Of a DNA stretch of 64,000 nucleotides, positions 8,421 to 15,826 are shown one piece after another. Source of the stretch: an uncultured Chloracidobacterium sp. (GTDB taxonomy: Bacteria > Acidobacteriota > Blastocatellia > Pyrinomonadales > Pyrinomonadaceae). The stretch is taken from positions 1-64,000 of the forward strand of contig CALDGX010000228.1 of assembly GCA_937941715.1 (NCBI GenBank), given 5' to 3'. Position 1 is the stretch's first letter; every line of letters starts with the position of its first letter. A program made the translations under genes and the position numbers. Below the pieces are notes generated by a model. The model ran no database searches, was not told the DNA's origin, and was given only the letters and a program-made list of their open reading frames with translations.

Positions 8421-8584
8421 TCTTCGGTTTCGACGGGACGTTTATGCTTTACCTTACGCTCAGCGGGGTGGATCCTGGCCTCGGGCTTTTCTTTTCCGAG
8501 CTTTTGCGCAGGCGGCGCGACCGGTTTTCTGATCGAATCGAACAGAGCCGTATCGCTATTTTTCTTTTTGGGCCGCCTCGGCAT
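8417..8584 (-). CDS. Very small basic protein behind an extended -10 promoter
   Basis: The 55-residue protein starts MPRRPKKKNSDTALFDSIRK and is rich in Lys, Arg and Pro, with no hydrophobic segment, suggesting a disordered basic peptide. The ATG at 8584 is chosen over an upstream alternative start at 8650 because the promoter motif TGCTATAAT ends only 6 bases before it, which would exclude a longer product and predicts a leaderless mRNA. Its stop overlaps the following gene's TTG start. Function unknown. Confidence 0.55.
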   Translation of the reverse strand: MPRRPKKKNSDTALFDSIRKPVAPPAQKLGKEKPEARIHPAERKVKHKRPVETED

Positions 8585-8590
8585 TTCACG

Positions 8591-8599
8591 ATTATAGCA
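8591..8599 (-). promoter_or_regulatory. Extended -10 promoter (TGCTATAAT), leaderless transcript predicted
   Basis: On the minus strand TGCTATAAT is a perfect extended -10 element. No good -35 is found 17 bases upstream, which extended -10 promoters can dispense with. The ATG at 8584 starts 6 bases after the element, where transcription itself would begin. Confidence 0.5.
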
Positions 8600-8643
8600 A
8601 AAAGCCGGGCGGACGGATCCACGACAGCCGGGAAATGCGAGAA

Positions 8644-8675
8644 TTGACAATATTTGACAAAAAATTCACTATAAA
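8644..8675 (+). promoter_or_regulatory. Possible sigma-70 promoter for the gene at 8768
   Basis: TTGACA occurs at 8644 and again at 8654, with TATAAA at 8670-8675. The spacings (20 or 10 bases) are not ideal; an offset CACTAT at 8667 would give 17 bases from the first TTGACA. It sits in the divergent gap before the plus-strand gene at 8768. Confidence 0.3.
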
Positions 8676-8767
8676 GAGTCGTTGAGCGTTGTCCGGACAG
8701 TCGTAATAGTCTGATTTTGTAAGGGAAAAGGCTTATCTCGAAAATTCGACAAAACGGTTTGGCAGAA

Positions 8768-9664
8768 ATGACGCCGATACGCCGCCCGATGTGGCTGCCG
8801 GCCTCGAACTATTACGCATTAACAATGGCGGTGGTCATTGCGTTCTTTTTCCTTGTTTGGGGAATACTGCATGACGGCGGCGACGAAACGCCATGGATCT
8901 CGGCAGGTATCGGCGCAAGTGCCATACTTTTTGGTGCCGTGGTGCTGCGTGAGCTGATAATGCGGCGGGCCCGCAACCGTTACGTCAGGGCACAGCGAAA
9001 TTTTGACCGTGAACTGCGAGAAGTTTACTCAAGGCTCGGCAATGAACGCGACACCGAGAAACTGACACTCGATCAGAACAATGCGATCCTCAGTGACATC
9101 GCCAAAAAGTCGAGTGCGGCGCGAACGCTCGGTAAATTTTCGGCGGCCCATCGCGAGGTATTTGAACTGTGCGGCGATTATCTCGCACGCAATAAACGCG
9201 AACTCGCGTTGATAGGTACCGGTTCTCCGCGGCTCGTGCCATTGCGGAAAAGCCGCGAACGCGTCGCCGAATATCACCGCTATCACGTGCTGCAATGGGC
9301 CGAGATCGAGGCGAGGGAATTGACGCAGGACGCCAAGAGCCGTTCGAAACTATCGGAAAAGGTCGAGTCGGCACAGGCGGCAATGAATGTGATCGATTCG
9401 GCGCTCGGCTTTTACCCGGCTGAGCGGTCGCTGCTCGAATCGCGCGAGGTGGTCGTCGAACTGATCGCGTCGATAAAGGTCGCACATTGGGTCGAACGCG
9501 CCGAACGGGCGGCGTTCAAAGGCGAGTACAAAGAAGCACGCAGCCATTATCGCGACGCGTTATTCTATCTCGGCCGTGACAACATCAGCAGCGAGGACCG
9601 GGAGCTGGCGGCAAGCCGAATCAACGCGGAGCTCGAACGCCTGCGGCAATTAGAACAGGATTGA
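8768..9664 (+). CDS. Membrane-anchored helical protein, unknown function
   Basis: The 298-residue protein has two N-terminal transmembrane helices (around ALTMAVVIAFFFLVWGIL and ISAGIGASAILFGAVVL). A long basic, highly charged alpha-helical cytoplasmic region follows, whose last 70 residues (RAAFKGEYKEARSHYRDALF) resemble a TPR pair. No catalytic motif is visible. The ATG at 8768 is preferred over a TTG at 8759; neither has a good ribosome site. It may be a scaffold protein, but this is inferred only from topology. A 69-residue zinc-ribbon gene follows. Confidence 0.75.
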   Translation: MTPIRRPMWLPASNYYALTMAVVIAFFFLVWGILHDGGDETPWISAGIGASAILFGAVVLRELIMRRARNRYVRAQRNFDRELREVYSRLGNERDTEKLTLDQNNAILSDIAKKSSAARTLGKFSAAHREVFELCGDYLARNKRELALIGTGSPRLVPLRKSRERVAEYHRYHVLQWAEIEARELTQDAKSRSKLSEKVESAQAAMNVIDSALGFYPAERSLLESREVVVELIASIKVAHWVERAERAAFKGEYKEARSHYRDALFYLGRDNISSEDRELAASRINAELERLRQLEQD

Positions 9665-9711
9665 TACCATCGTCAAAAGCCCATAAGATGGTATGGTCAA
9701 TATAAAGAGAA

Positions 9712-9921
9712 ATGATTTCCCAACGATGCCCCAAATGTCATAGTGATCGAATCAGACGCGGATACCGTCCCACGCCGTTCCTGTCTAAACTCATATTTCG
9801 CTACAACCTGTTGTGCGATAGCTGCAACTGGGAATTTTTCGGTTTTGCCGTTCCCGGGACCGTCGATTCGCGGCCGACACGAAAGAATAAGAACAAGCGC
9901 AGCGGTGCCCAACGCGGCTGA
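9712..9921 (+). CDS. Small zinc-ribbon protein
   Basis: The 69-residue protein contains two CxxC knuckles, CPKCHS (residues 6-11) and CDSCNW (about residues 35-40), separated by about 26 residues. That is enough for one zinc ribbon, and a basic tail (RPTRKNKNKRSGAQRG) follows. AAAGAGAA precedes the ATG. The function is unknown. It sits just upstream of the polysaccharide export gene, with 31 bases between, suggesting co-transcription. Confidence 0.7.
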   Translation: MISQRCPKCHSDRIRRGYRPTPFLSKLIFRYNLLCDSCNWEFFGFAVPGTVDSRPTRKNKNKRSGAQRG

Positions 9922-9952
9922 ACGCAGGATTTGATCCAAACGCAACTCGAGC

Positions 9953-10930
9953 ATGATTTTCGGAGCTGATCTGCACCACATTAGACGGTTGATGACCGTG
10001 GTCGGTGTCGGCTTGGTACTGATGTGCGCGGCCGCCGCGGTGTGGGGACAGTCACCGCCGGCTCCGACGCCGACACCCGAACTTGTCCATTACGGTGATC
10101 TGATCGACCTCGATGTCGAGGGCGGATTTGAATTTGACTGGCGGGGCCGGTTGAGTCCCGAGGGGTTTCTGGACGGATTGAATACCTATGGCGACCCGGT
10201 CTATGGATTGTGCCGGAGCGAGACCGATATCGCCGCCGATGTCGTCAAGGCTTATAAACGGCTGCTTCGCGATCCCGTTGTAACGGTCCGTGTTATCGAC
10301 CGTTCGAACCGGGCCGTCGCGACACTTGACGGGGCGGTCAAACTGCCGCAGCGATTCCAGCTTCGCCGTTCCGCCAGGCTCCTGGAACTGATCGTCCTGG
10401 CCGGCGGCATAACCGATGACGCGGGCGGTGAGATACAACTGTTTCGCCCGCCAAATCTGAGCTGTGACCGCCCCCAATCCCAAGCGGGCAACTCCGCCGC
10501 GGTCGAGGTCATCACAATCGCAGATCTTTTAAGCGGAAAAGCGGCCGCAAATCCGGTCGTTCACAGCGGAGACCTGATCACGGTTCGCGGCACTATGCCG
10601 ATCTATGTCATCGGCGGAGTCAATAACCCTCGAAACATCGGAGCCCGGACCGTAATGACCGTGACGCGGGCGATCGCTGCGGCCGGCGGCCTGGCGAAAG
10701 AGGCTGACGCGGGCAACGTGGTCATCTTCAGACGTGACGGCGGCGAGACCCGAACGATCGACGTCGAACTCGAAAAGATAAACGCCGGTACCGTTGCGGA
10801 TATTGAATTGCGTCCGCTGGATATCGTCGAGGTCGGCCAAAAGGGCCGAGGCAAACGAACATATCCGCCGGTTTTGACAGGTTCGCCGAACAAGGCTCCG
10901 ATAACGCTCCCGCTCAGGGTCGTTGAATAA
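9953..10930 (+). CDS. Polysaccharide biosynthesis/export (Wza-like) SLBB-domain protein
   Basis: The 325-residue protein begins with a signal peptide (residues 1-32, ending AAAAVWGQ) and a short proline/threonine-rich stretch. A Poly_export domain follows (VHYGDLIDLDVEG through VTVRVIDR), then two SLBB-type repeats (IYVIGGVNNPRNIG; LRPLDIVEVGQKG). Such proteins form outer-membrane or periplasmic channels for capsule or exopolysaccharide export. No lipobox cysteine is seen at the cleavage site, and no glycosyltransferase or Wzc-like gene lies nearby, so its polysaccharide partners are elsewhere. An internal ATG at 9992 is an alternative start. Confidence 0.85.
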   Translation: MIFGADLHHIRRLMTVVGVGLVLMCAAAAVWGQSPPAPTPTPELVHYGDLIDLDVEGGFEFDWRGRLSPEGFLDGLNTYGDPVYGLCRSETDIAADVVKAYKRLLRDPVVTVRVIDRSNRAVATLDGAVKLPQRFQLRRSARLLELIVLAGGITDDAGGEIQLFRPPNLSCDRPQSQAGNSAAVEVITIADLLSGKAAANPVVHSGDLITVRGTMPIYVIGGVNNPRNIGARTVMTVTRAIAAAGGLAKEADAGNVVIFRRDGGETRTIDVELEKINAGTVADIELRPLDIVEVGQKGRGKRTYPPVLTGSPNKAPITLPLRVVE

Positions 10931-11004
10931 CGGCGTTCTCCGACCTGACAATATTAACGAATTTGGTTGCCAACGACGTACGACAACCATATACTTAAAA
11001 GGTT

Positions 11005-11205
11005 ATGGCAAACAAAGATCGAAAATTCAGCCGGCGGACGCTGGCACTCATGTGGACCGTACTTGTCGCCGTCGTGATCGGCGTTCTTATTTATTTTGAG
11101 CAGATATCGGTACTGTATGTGCTTGCGACTCTCTCGCTTGTCGCCCTTCTGCTATTCGTCGCATTCGCCGACCTTGAGAAGATAGGTTTCGACTCAGGCG
11201 AATAG
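11005..11205 (+). CDS. Small two-helix membrane protein
   Basis: The 66-residue protein has a short basic N-terminus (MANKDRKFSRRT), two predicted transmembrane helices (LMWTVLVAVVIGVLIYF and VLYVLATLSLVALLLFVAF) and an acidic tail. AAAAGG lies just before the ATG. The two helices with a tight turn suggest a hairpin in the inner membrane with both ends in the cytoplasm. No family recognised. Confidence 0.7.
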   Translation: MANKDRKFSRRTLALMWTVLVAVVIGVLIYFEQISVLYVLATLSLVALLLFVAFADLEKIGFDSGE

Positions 11206-11227
11206 TTTCCAGGCCACGTTTTTAAGG

Positions 11228-12493
11228 ATGGCTATCTTGCGCAAATTTCTGATCGCCGGGCTCGCCGCACTGATAGCGGCGCAAACGGCGTTTGCCGAAC
11301 CGCCCGGAGCGGTCCCGCAAAAGAAGCTGCGTTGGAATGCCGGCACGATCCGGATCGCGGTATCGCGGTCAGTGCTGTCCGCCGCCAACATCAGCGGGGC
11401 GAACGCTGTCGACGCCGTAAAACGCGGCGTGCGGGCGTGGGAAGCCGCAGCCGGTATCGAATTTGAGATCGTGCTTACGGATCGCGAGAATGCCAGCGGC
11501 CCCGGTGCCGCCGGAGACGGCGTGAGCCTGATCACGATCGCACCAAACGCCGAGAATATGCTTATTTTCGGCCGTGACGACCTCGACGCGGCTGCCAAGA
11601 CGCGGATCTTCTACAATCGCAAAGGTGCGATCACCGAAGCCGACATCGTACTCAATCCGACACAACAATTTTCGACCGACGGCGGATACGGGGCATTTGA
11701 CCTCGAATCAACAGTAACGCACGAGGTCGGCCACCTGCTCGGGCTCAGACACTCAAATGTATTTGGGTCGATAATGTATCCGACCACGGCGAGGAACGGT
11801 TCGACCGGCATTCCCGGCGTTCTTGCCCGCGACATTGCCGAGGTGGATCTGGCAAGCCTTCGCGAACTGTATTCGCTTGCGGGCGGTGACGCCTGCTGCG
11901 GCGTGGTCAGCGGAAAACTGAACTCGACACCGAAGTCCGTGAGACCGACCGAAATTTGGGCGGAAGACGCTTTCGGACGTGTCGTTGCCGAGACGACTGC
12001 CGGCCAGGACGGCACTTTCCGTTTCGGCGGGATAGATGCTGAGACGGTATCGGTATATGCCCGTCCGTTGGCGAGAAATACCGAACTTTCGGTGAGCCCG
12101 CTCGGCGAGGTCAGCTTCGCCGACGGAGCGGCCGCGATCACCAAACGCGTGCATCGGCAGAACCGCGGTTTTTCCCTCGCTGCGATCGGTTTGAATGGCC
12201 TGCTCAGCGACGCCGCATTGCGAATGGTGCCCGGGCAGACGTATAACGTGATCCTCGGCGGCGACCGGCTAACGGCCGACGGCATTGACGTTTTTACCTC
12301 GTCACCTTATTTCTCGATCGACCGATCGACGATCCGCGACCTTGATTACGGCGACGGAATATCGGCGGTCAGCTTTGTCATCTCGATAGACGAGTCGGCT
12401 CCGCCGGGGAACTATTCGATCTTTGCGGCGGACCGTGCAGGCGCGACCGACGCACTCCCGGGAGCGATCACGGTTGCGGCGGCCCGGCGGTAG
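11228..12493 (+). CDS. Secreted matrixin-family zinc metalloprotease
   Basis: The 421-residue protein has a signal peptide (to about residue 23, AQTAFA) and a metzincin catalytic domain with HEVGHLLGLRH at about residue 165 and a Met-turn in GSIMYPTT. That is the full HExxHxxGxxH zinc site plus Met-turn of matrixins (peptidase M10). The region after residue 220 (SGKLNSTPKSVRPTEIWAE onward) looks like a carboxypeptidase-regulatory-like beta domain followed by an Ig-like C-terminal domain. No cysteine-switch propeptide is obvious. It should be an extracellular or periplasmic endopeptidase. It lies 22 bases after the small membrane gene. Confidence 0.9.
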   Translation: MAILRKFLIAGLAALIAAQTAFAEPPGAVPQKKLRWNAGTIRIAVSRSVLSAANISGANAVDAVKRGVRAWEAAAGIEFEIVLTDRENASGPGAAGDGVSLITIAPNAENMLIFGRDDLDAAAKTRIFYNRKGAITEADIVLNPTQQFSTDGGYGAFDLESTVTHEVGHLLGLRHSNVFGSIMYPTTARNGSTGIPGVLARDIAEVDLASLRELYSLAGGDACCGVVSGKLNSTPKSVRPTEIWAEDAFGRVVAETTAGQDGTFRFGGIDAETVSVYARPLARNTELSVSPLGEVSFADGAAAITKRVHRQNRGFSLAAIGLNGLLSDAALRMVPGQTYNVILGGDRLTADGIDVFTSSPYFSIDRSTIRDLDYGDGISAVSFVISIDESAPPGNYSIFAADRAGATDALPGAITVAAARR

Positions 12494-12533
12494 CGAAATC
12501 CTTTGGAGACGCGGCCCGGCTGACAGGGTTTGG

Positions 12534-12561
12534 TTGCAATTTGAAATTGATTGTGCATAAT
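12534..12561 (+). promoter_or_regulatory. Candidate sigma-70 promoter of the three-hairpin RNA
   Basis: TTGCAA (12534-12539) and CATAAT (12556-12561) are separated by 16 bases. The -10 matches 5 of 6 bases and the -35 matches 4 of 6. Transcription would begin about 12567, immediately at the first hairpin. Confidence 0.45.
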
Positions 12562-12565
12562 CAGG

Positions 12566-12655
12566 AGTGTTCACCCCCCAAAAGGTGAACATGTTGCACG
12601 CTGTGAGGACGTGCAACGCGAGGGCGACGGTGTGGGAGACGTCGCCCTTTTCTCG
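12566..12655 (+). ncRNA. Candidate small RNA: three tandem perfect hairpins
   Basis: Three perfect 8-bp stems follow one another. Stem 1, TGTTCACC/GGTGAACA, pairs 12568-12575 with 12584-12591. Stem 2, GTTGCACG/CGTGCAAC, pairs 12593-12600 with 12610-12617. Stem 3, GGGCGACG/CGTCGCCC, pairs 12622-12629 with 12640-12647. One base separates stems 1 and 2, and four separate stems 2 and 3. The last stem is followed by TTTTCT, as in an intrinsic terminator, and a plausible promoter ends just before the first. Loops 2 and 3 (CTGTGAGGA and GTGTGGGAGA) expose GGA, as does the 5' end (CAGGAG), which recalls CsrA/RsmA-sequestering RNAs. That function is inference. No start codon/ribosome-site pair fits the region, so it is not coding. 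Confidence 0.55.
12622..12655 (+). terminator. Intrinsic terminator ending the candidate sRNA
   Basis: The G+C-rich 8-bp stem GGGCGACG/CGTCGCCC with a 10-base loop is followed by TTTTCTCGTTT. It could also serve the matrixin gene that ends at 12493. Confidence 0.75.
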
Positions 12656-12866
12656 TTTAAAGAACTCAGGTCGGAGGCGTTTGGGGCCGGCCGCGTGCTC
12701 GGGCGACAGATCGTGAATTTGTCGGTGTCGATATCGAGGGTAAAAAGGGCTTCGGACTCAGGCCGCGATCGTGCCAAACGCCGTCGCGGCATTTCCGCGG
12801 AATATTCGCGACACCAAGTGCAAGATACCGCACGTTTATTTCGATCGGAGTGAAGGAGACCCGATA
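12656..12866. other. Intergenic stretch with no recognised feature
   Basis: Between the candidate sRNA and the 39-codon gene lie about 210 bases in which I see no convincing gene, promoter or repeat. Reading frames cross it but lack ribosome sites and recognisable protein character. Confidence 0.4.
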
Positions 12867-12986
12867 ATGTTTCGGGCGAGGTACATCGTTATTGGAGAAG
12901 GCGACACCGCCCCTGTCACTCGCGAGATCCTCAGAAAGGCCAAGGCTGATCCTGAAATGTGGCCGAGTGTATACGTCGGCGGGTAG
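12867..12986 (+). CDS. 39-residue microprotein, unknown
   Basis: MFRARYIVIGEGDTAPVTRE begins a 39-residue product that ends in a WPSVYVGG tail. AAGGAG lies 10 bases before the ATG, which is the main support. The same frame is open upstream to 12771 but that extension lacks a ribosome site. No family recognised; it could be a small conserved protein or a chance frame. It converges with the zinc-ribbon gene, leaving 6 bases. Confidence 0.5.
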   Translation: MFRARYIVIGEGDTAPVTREILRKAKADPEMWPSVYVGG

Positions 12987-12992
12987 GGCTGA

Positions 12993-13355
12993 TCAGGCTC
13001 CCGCACTGTGGCGGCCGTCAGCCTGTTTGACGAAGCAGGCCCGGCAATAGACCGGCCGGCCCTGTGACGGATAAAACGGTACGGTCGTGACTGTCGAGCA
13101 GATAGCACACTCTGCCGGGACCTCGATATGGCGCTTTTGGCCCGTGGCCTGTGCGTGCTCGATCGCCGCCAGCCGCGCGTTCTTGAGTTTCTTACAGGGT
13201 TTACAGCGTTTGGGCGGATTCTGCAGGCATTTATCGCGATAAAAAAGCTGTTCGCCGGCCGTCCACACAAATTCTCCGTGACAGTCGACGCAGCGGATCG
13301 GCTGATCGGTGAATTCAGATATTTCGCCTGTTAATTCCGGATCGGCTGCGGCCAT
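12993..13355 (-). CDS. Double zinc-ribbon protein (zf-Tbcl plus CxxC-CxxC)
   Basis: The 120-residue cytoplasmic protein starts with a region typical of the 'probable zinc-ribbon' family PF13451. It has CVDCHGEFVWTAGEQLFY, then a CKPCKKLKNAR pair. A second ribbon follows, with CAICSTVTTVPFYPSQGRPV and YCRACF, like the CxxC-CxxC-type C-terminal domain of TIGR04272. Eight cysteines of this pattern should bind two zinc ions. The molecular role of the family is unknown; nucleic-acid binding is plausible. Confidence 0.85.
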   Translation of the reverse strand: MAAADPELTGEISEFTDQPIRCVDCHGEFVWTAGEQLFYRDKCLQNPPKRCKPCKKLKNARLAAIEHAQATGQKRHIEVPAECAICSTVTTVPFYPSQGRPVYCRACFVKQADGRHSAGA

Positions 13356-13541
13356 AATAGCTGAGATACCGTCGGCCGGCCTGAGGCTGAAACCTCATTG
13401 GCCGGATCTAAAGGACCGGCAAATTCAACTGCTGTCTGTCGCGTCCCGTGTGTTTCAAAGTCGATGAAATTGACCATACATCCAACCGATTTTTGTGTCA
13501 AGCAAAATGGTAATTCCAAAAATGCCGAGTAAAATTGAATT

Positions 13542-14813
13542 ATGAGAGTTCTGGTCATCGGTTCGGGCGGACGCGAACACGCGATCTGTCGGGCATTCAT
13601 CAAAAGCAAAAGGATCACCAAGCTGTATTGTGCGAACGGCAACGCGGGGATCGCCCGTGTCGCGGAGTGCGTCAATATCAAGCCTGACGATATCGCCGGC
13701 CTCAGGGCCTTTGCCTCCGAGAGATCTATTGATCTGACGTTCGTGGGCGGCGAGACCCCGCTTGCACTGGGCATCGTCGATGAATTTGAAAAGCATGGGA
13801 TCAGGATCATCGGGCCGACCGCCGCAGCCGCCCGACTCGAGGCGAGCAAGGCTTTTGCAAAGGACTTTATGGCACGGCACGGCGTGCCGACGGCAAAGTA
13901 CGTCACGGAGCACTCGCCGGCCGCCGCGGTCACAGAACTGCAAAGCGGCACCTTTGGCGATGAAAATGTGCCGGTCGTCGTAAAGGCCGACGGCCTCGCC
14001 GCCGGAAAGGGCGTAGTCGTGGCAAAGAACCGGGCTGAGGCCATAGCGGCGATAAACGAGATGGCCGACCTTGTCGGAGCGGACGCCGCAGAAAAGATCG
14101 TGCTTGAGGAATGTATGTTCGGCCGTGAAGTGTCGCTGCTGATGTTCGCCGACGGAACGAATTACGCATTGATGCCGCCGACACGCGACCACAAACGGAT
14201 CGGCGAGGGCGATACCGGCCCGAACACGGGCGGCATGGGCACATTTACCGATGCCTCGCTGCTGACAGCCGACCAATTGGCGTCGATCGAGGAGACCATT
14301 ATCAAGCCGACATTAAGTGGCTGCGAAAGTGAGGGGTTTCGGTTCCGGGGAATATTGTTTCTAGGCCTAATGATGACCGAAAGCGGCCCCAAACTGCTTG
14401 AGTACAACGTCCGCTTCGGCGACCCGGAAACCCAGTCTATACTGATCCGGCTCGAAACCGACCTTATCGACATTTGCGAGGCGATGCTCAGCGGTACGCT
14501 GGGCCGCATCGAGATCAGGTGGCGAAAAGGGAATTCGGCCTGCGTGATACTCGCTGCCGGTAATTACCCGGGTAAGCCCAGGACCGGTGACCTGATTCAC
14601 GGTATCAATGACGCCGAGGCGACTGACAATACGGAGGTCTTTCACGCCGGTACATCAGCGCTGACCGATGACGAGTTTTACACGGCCGGCGGACGCGTCC
14701 TGGGCGTGACGGCGACCGGCGAGGACCTTGCATCGGCTCTTTCGACCGCATATGAGGCGGCCGGTAAGATCAAATTTGACGGGATGCAGTATCGACGCGA
14801 CATCGGCAAATAG
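13542..14813 (+). CDS. purD: Phosphoribosylamine--glycine ligase
   Basis: The 423-residue protein has the expected length and fold of GAR synthetase. The N-terminal MRVLVIGSGGREHAI motif is followed by an ATP-grasp domain (VVKADGLAAGKGVVVA; LLEYNVRFGDPETQ) and a C-terminal RGVLGVTATGEDL-type domain (here GGRVLGVTATG). It joins phosphoribosylamine and glycine with ATP to give glycinamide ribonucleotide, the second step of purine synthesis. It stands alone on the plus strand; another purine gene, purA, is 31 kb away. No strong ribosome site precedes the ATG. Confidence 0.97.
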   Translation: MRVLVIGSGGREHAICRAFIKSKRITKLYCANGNAGIARVAECVNIKPDDIAGLRAFASERSIDLTFVGGETPLALGIVDEFEKHGIRIIGPTAAAARLEASKAFAKDFMARHGVPTAKYVTEHSPAAAVTELQSGTFGDENVPVVVKADGLAAGKGVVVAKNRAEAIAAINEMADLVGADAAEKIVLEECMFGREVSLLMFADGTNYALMPPTRDHKRIGEGDTGPNTGGMGTFTDASLLTADQLASIEETIIKPTLSGCESEGFRFRGILFLGLMMTESGPKLLEYNVRFGDPETQSILIRLETDLIDICEAMLSGTLGRIEIRWRKGNSACVILAAGNYPGKPRTGDLIHGINDAEATDNTEVFHAGTSALTDDEFYTAGGRVLGVTATGEDLASALSTAYEAAGKIKFDGMQYRRDIGK

Positions 14814-14833
14814 GATCCGAACCCCGAACCAAT

Positions 14834-15826
14834 TCACCCGGCGGTGACCGCAACTGCTTTGCGGTCGAATTCGTCCGCTTCCTCGATCATCCCGTTCTTT
14901 CGGCAAAATGCCGCGAGCTTTTGATATCTGGACGCCTGATCGGCGTTTGAGATCCAACATATCTTGGCGGTGCACTCGGGGCATGCATCGATCGGCCGCC
15001 GGTCGGTCTCGCCGAGATGGTTGGTGCCGCTCATCAGGCACTCGTATCGGGTACAGTGCCGCATCGAGAACATATGACCGGTCTCGTGGGCGGCGATCTT
15101 GAGCGTTCGGCGAAGGAATGTGTCATAACCGGCATTGTCGTCGAGCCGGGCCAGCGACCAAACTCCGACACGATTCTCAAGGCTCGCCTGCCCAAAAACA
15201 TATGCCATCGACGGATCCGGAAAAAGATCTTCGGGTGTAAAAGCGATCAATGCGGCGGCATCCGGCGCCAGCATCGGCCTCAGAACCTCGTCGAGAATGT
15301 AACCGGTGCGGATCTGTTCGACCTTTGTGTACGGATTGCGGCGAGAGTCTTTGACCTTCAGCGGACGTCTGATCGGCTGCGGCGGCAGCATCTTGATCGA
15401 GAGGCCGTAAAACACCTCGATATAACCTGCCGAAATGTCGACGATCTTCTTTTGCTGTGGGGAGAACGTCCCAAAAGGCAATACATAGATGGTGCGGCGC
15501 TCGTTTGTCGGTTTGACGGGATCGGCATCGAGATATTCTTCGAACGTCTGACCCGGCTCATTGTGCGAGGCAAGCCAGTCGAATGACTCGGGTTTTGCCA
15601 TCGGCTTAAAGAAAGGCTCGATCTTTTTGATATTCTCGCGAAGCTCTTTGCGTTCCTTTTTTGCTTCGCGTAGGGCCGCCATATTCGACACGGGAGCATC
15701 GCCGGACCTGCCGCATCCCGAAAGCACAACGGCGGCCAGCACGGCAATAGCCGCCATCCCGCTCGCCTTCGGCAGATACCGAACATATCCTGGCGGTTTA
15801 GTCATACGAGCGAACTGCAGCGGCAT
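14834..15826 (-). CDS. Archaemetzincin-like zinc protease, probable lipoprotein
   Basis: The 330-residue protein has a lipobox LSGC about 38 residues from the start, so it is probably exported and lipid-anchored. The catalytic region reads HETGHMFSMRHC, TRYECLM and then ACPEC. This fits the archaemetzincin (M54) pattern HExxHxxGxxHC-x4-CxM-x16/17-CxxC, with a catalytic zinc and a second structural zinc. A serine replaces the usual glycine of HExxHxxG. The start at 15826 is chosen because the ATG overlaps the previous gene's TAA as TAATG; ATG 15805 is an alternative. Archaemetzincins are aminopeptidase-like enzymes usually described as cytoplasmic, so the export signal is unusual. Confidence 0.87.
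   Translation of the reverse strand: MPLQFARMTKPPGYVRYLPKASGMAAIAVLAAVVLSGCGRSGDAPVSNMAALREAKKERKELRENIKKIEPFFKPMAKPESFDWLASHNEPGQTFEEYLDADPVKPTNERRTIYVLPFGTFSPQQKKIVDISAGYIEVFYGLSIKMLPPQPIRRPLKVKDSRRNPYTKVEQIRTGYILDEVLRPMLAPDAAALIAFTPEDLFPDPSMAYVFGQASLENRVGVWSLARLDDNAGYDTFLRRTLKIAAHETGHMFSMRHCTRYECLMSGTNHLGETDRRPIDACPECTAKICWISNADQASRYQKLAAFCRKNGMIEEADEFDRKAVAVTAG

Noticed and set aside
12593..12617. Second hairpin as an operator for a regulator
   Set aside because: Possible in isolation, but three consecutive stems in an order that ends in a terminator argue for RNA structure.
12534..12655. Three-hairpin element as an integron attC site or transposon end
   Set aside because: No integrase, no attC core sites and no gene cassette or target-site duplication nearby; the T-run and promoter fit a transcript better.
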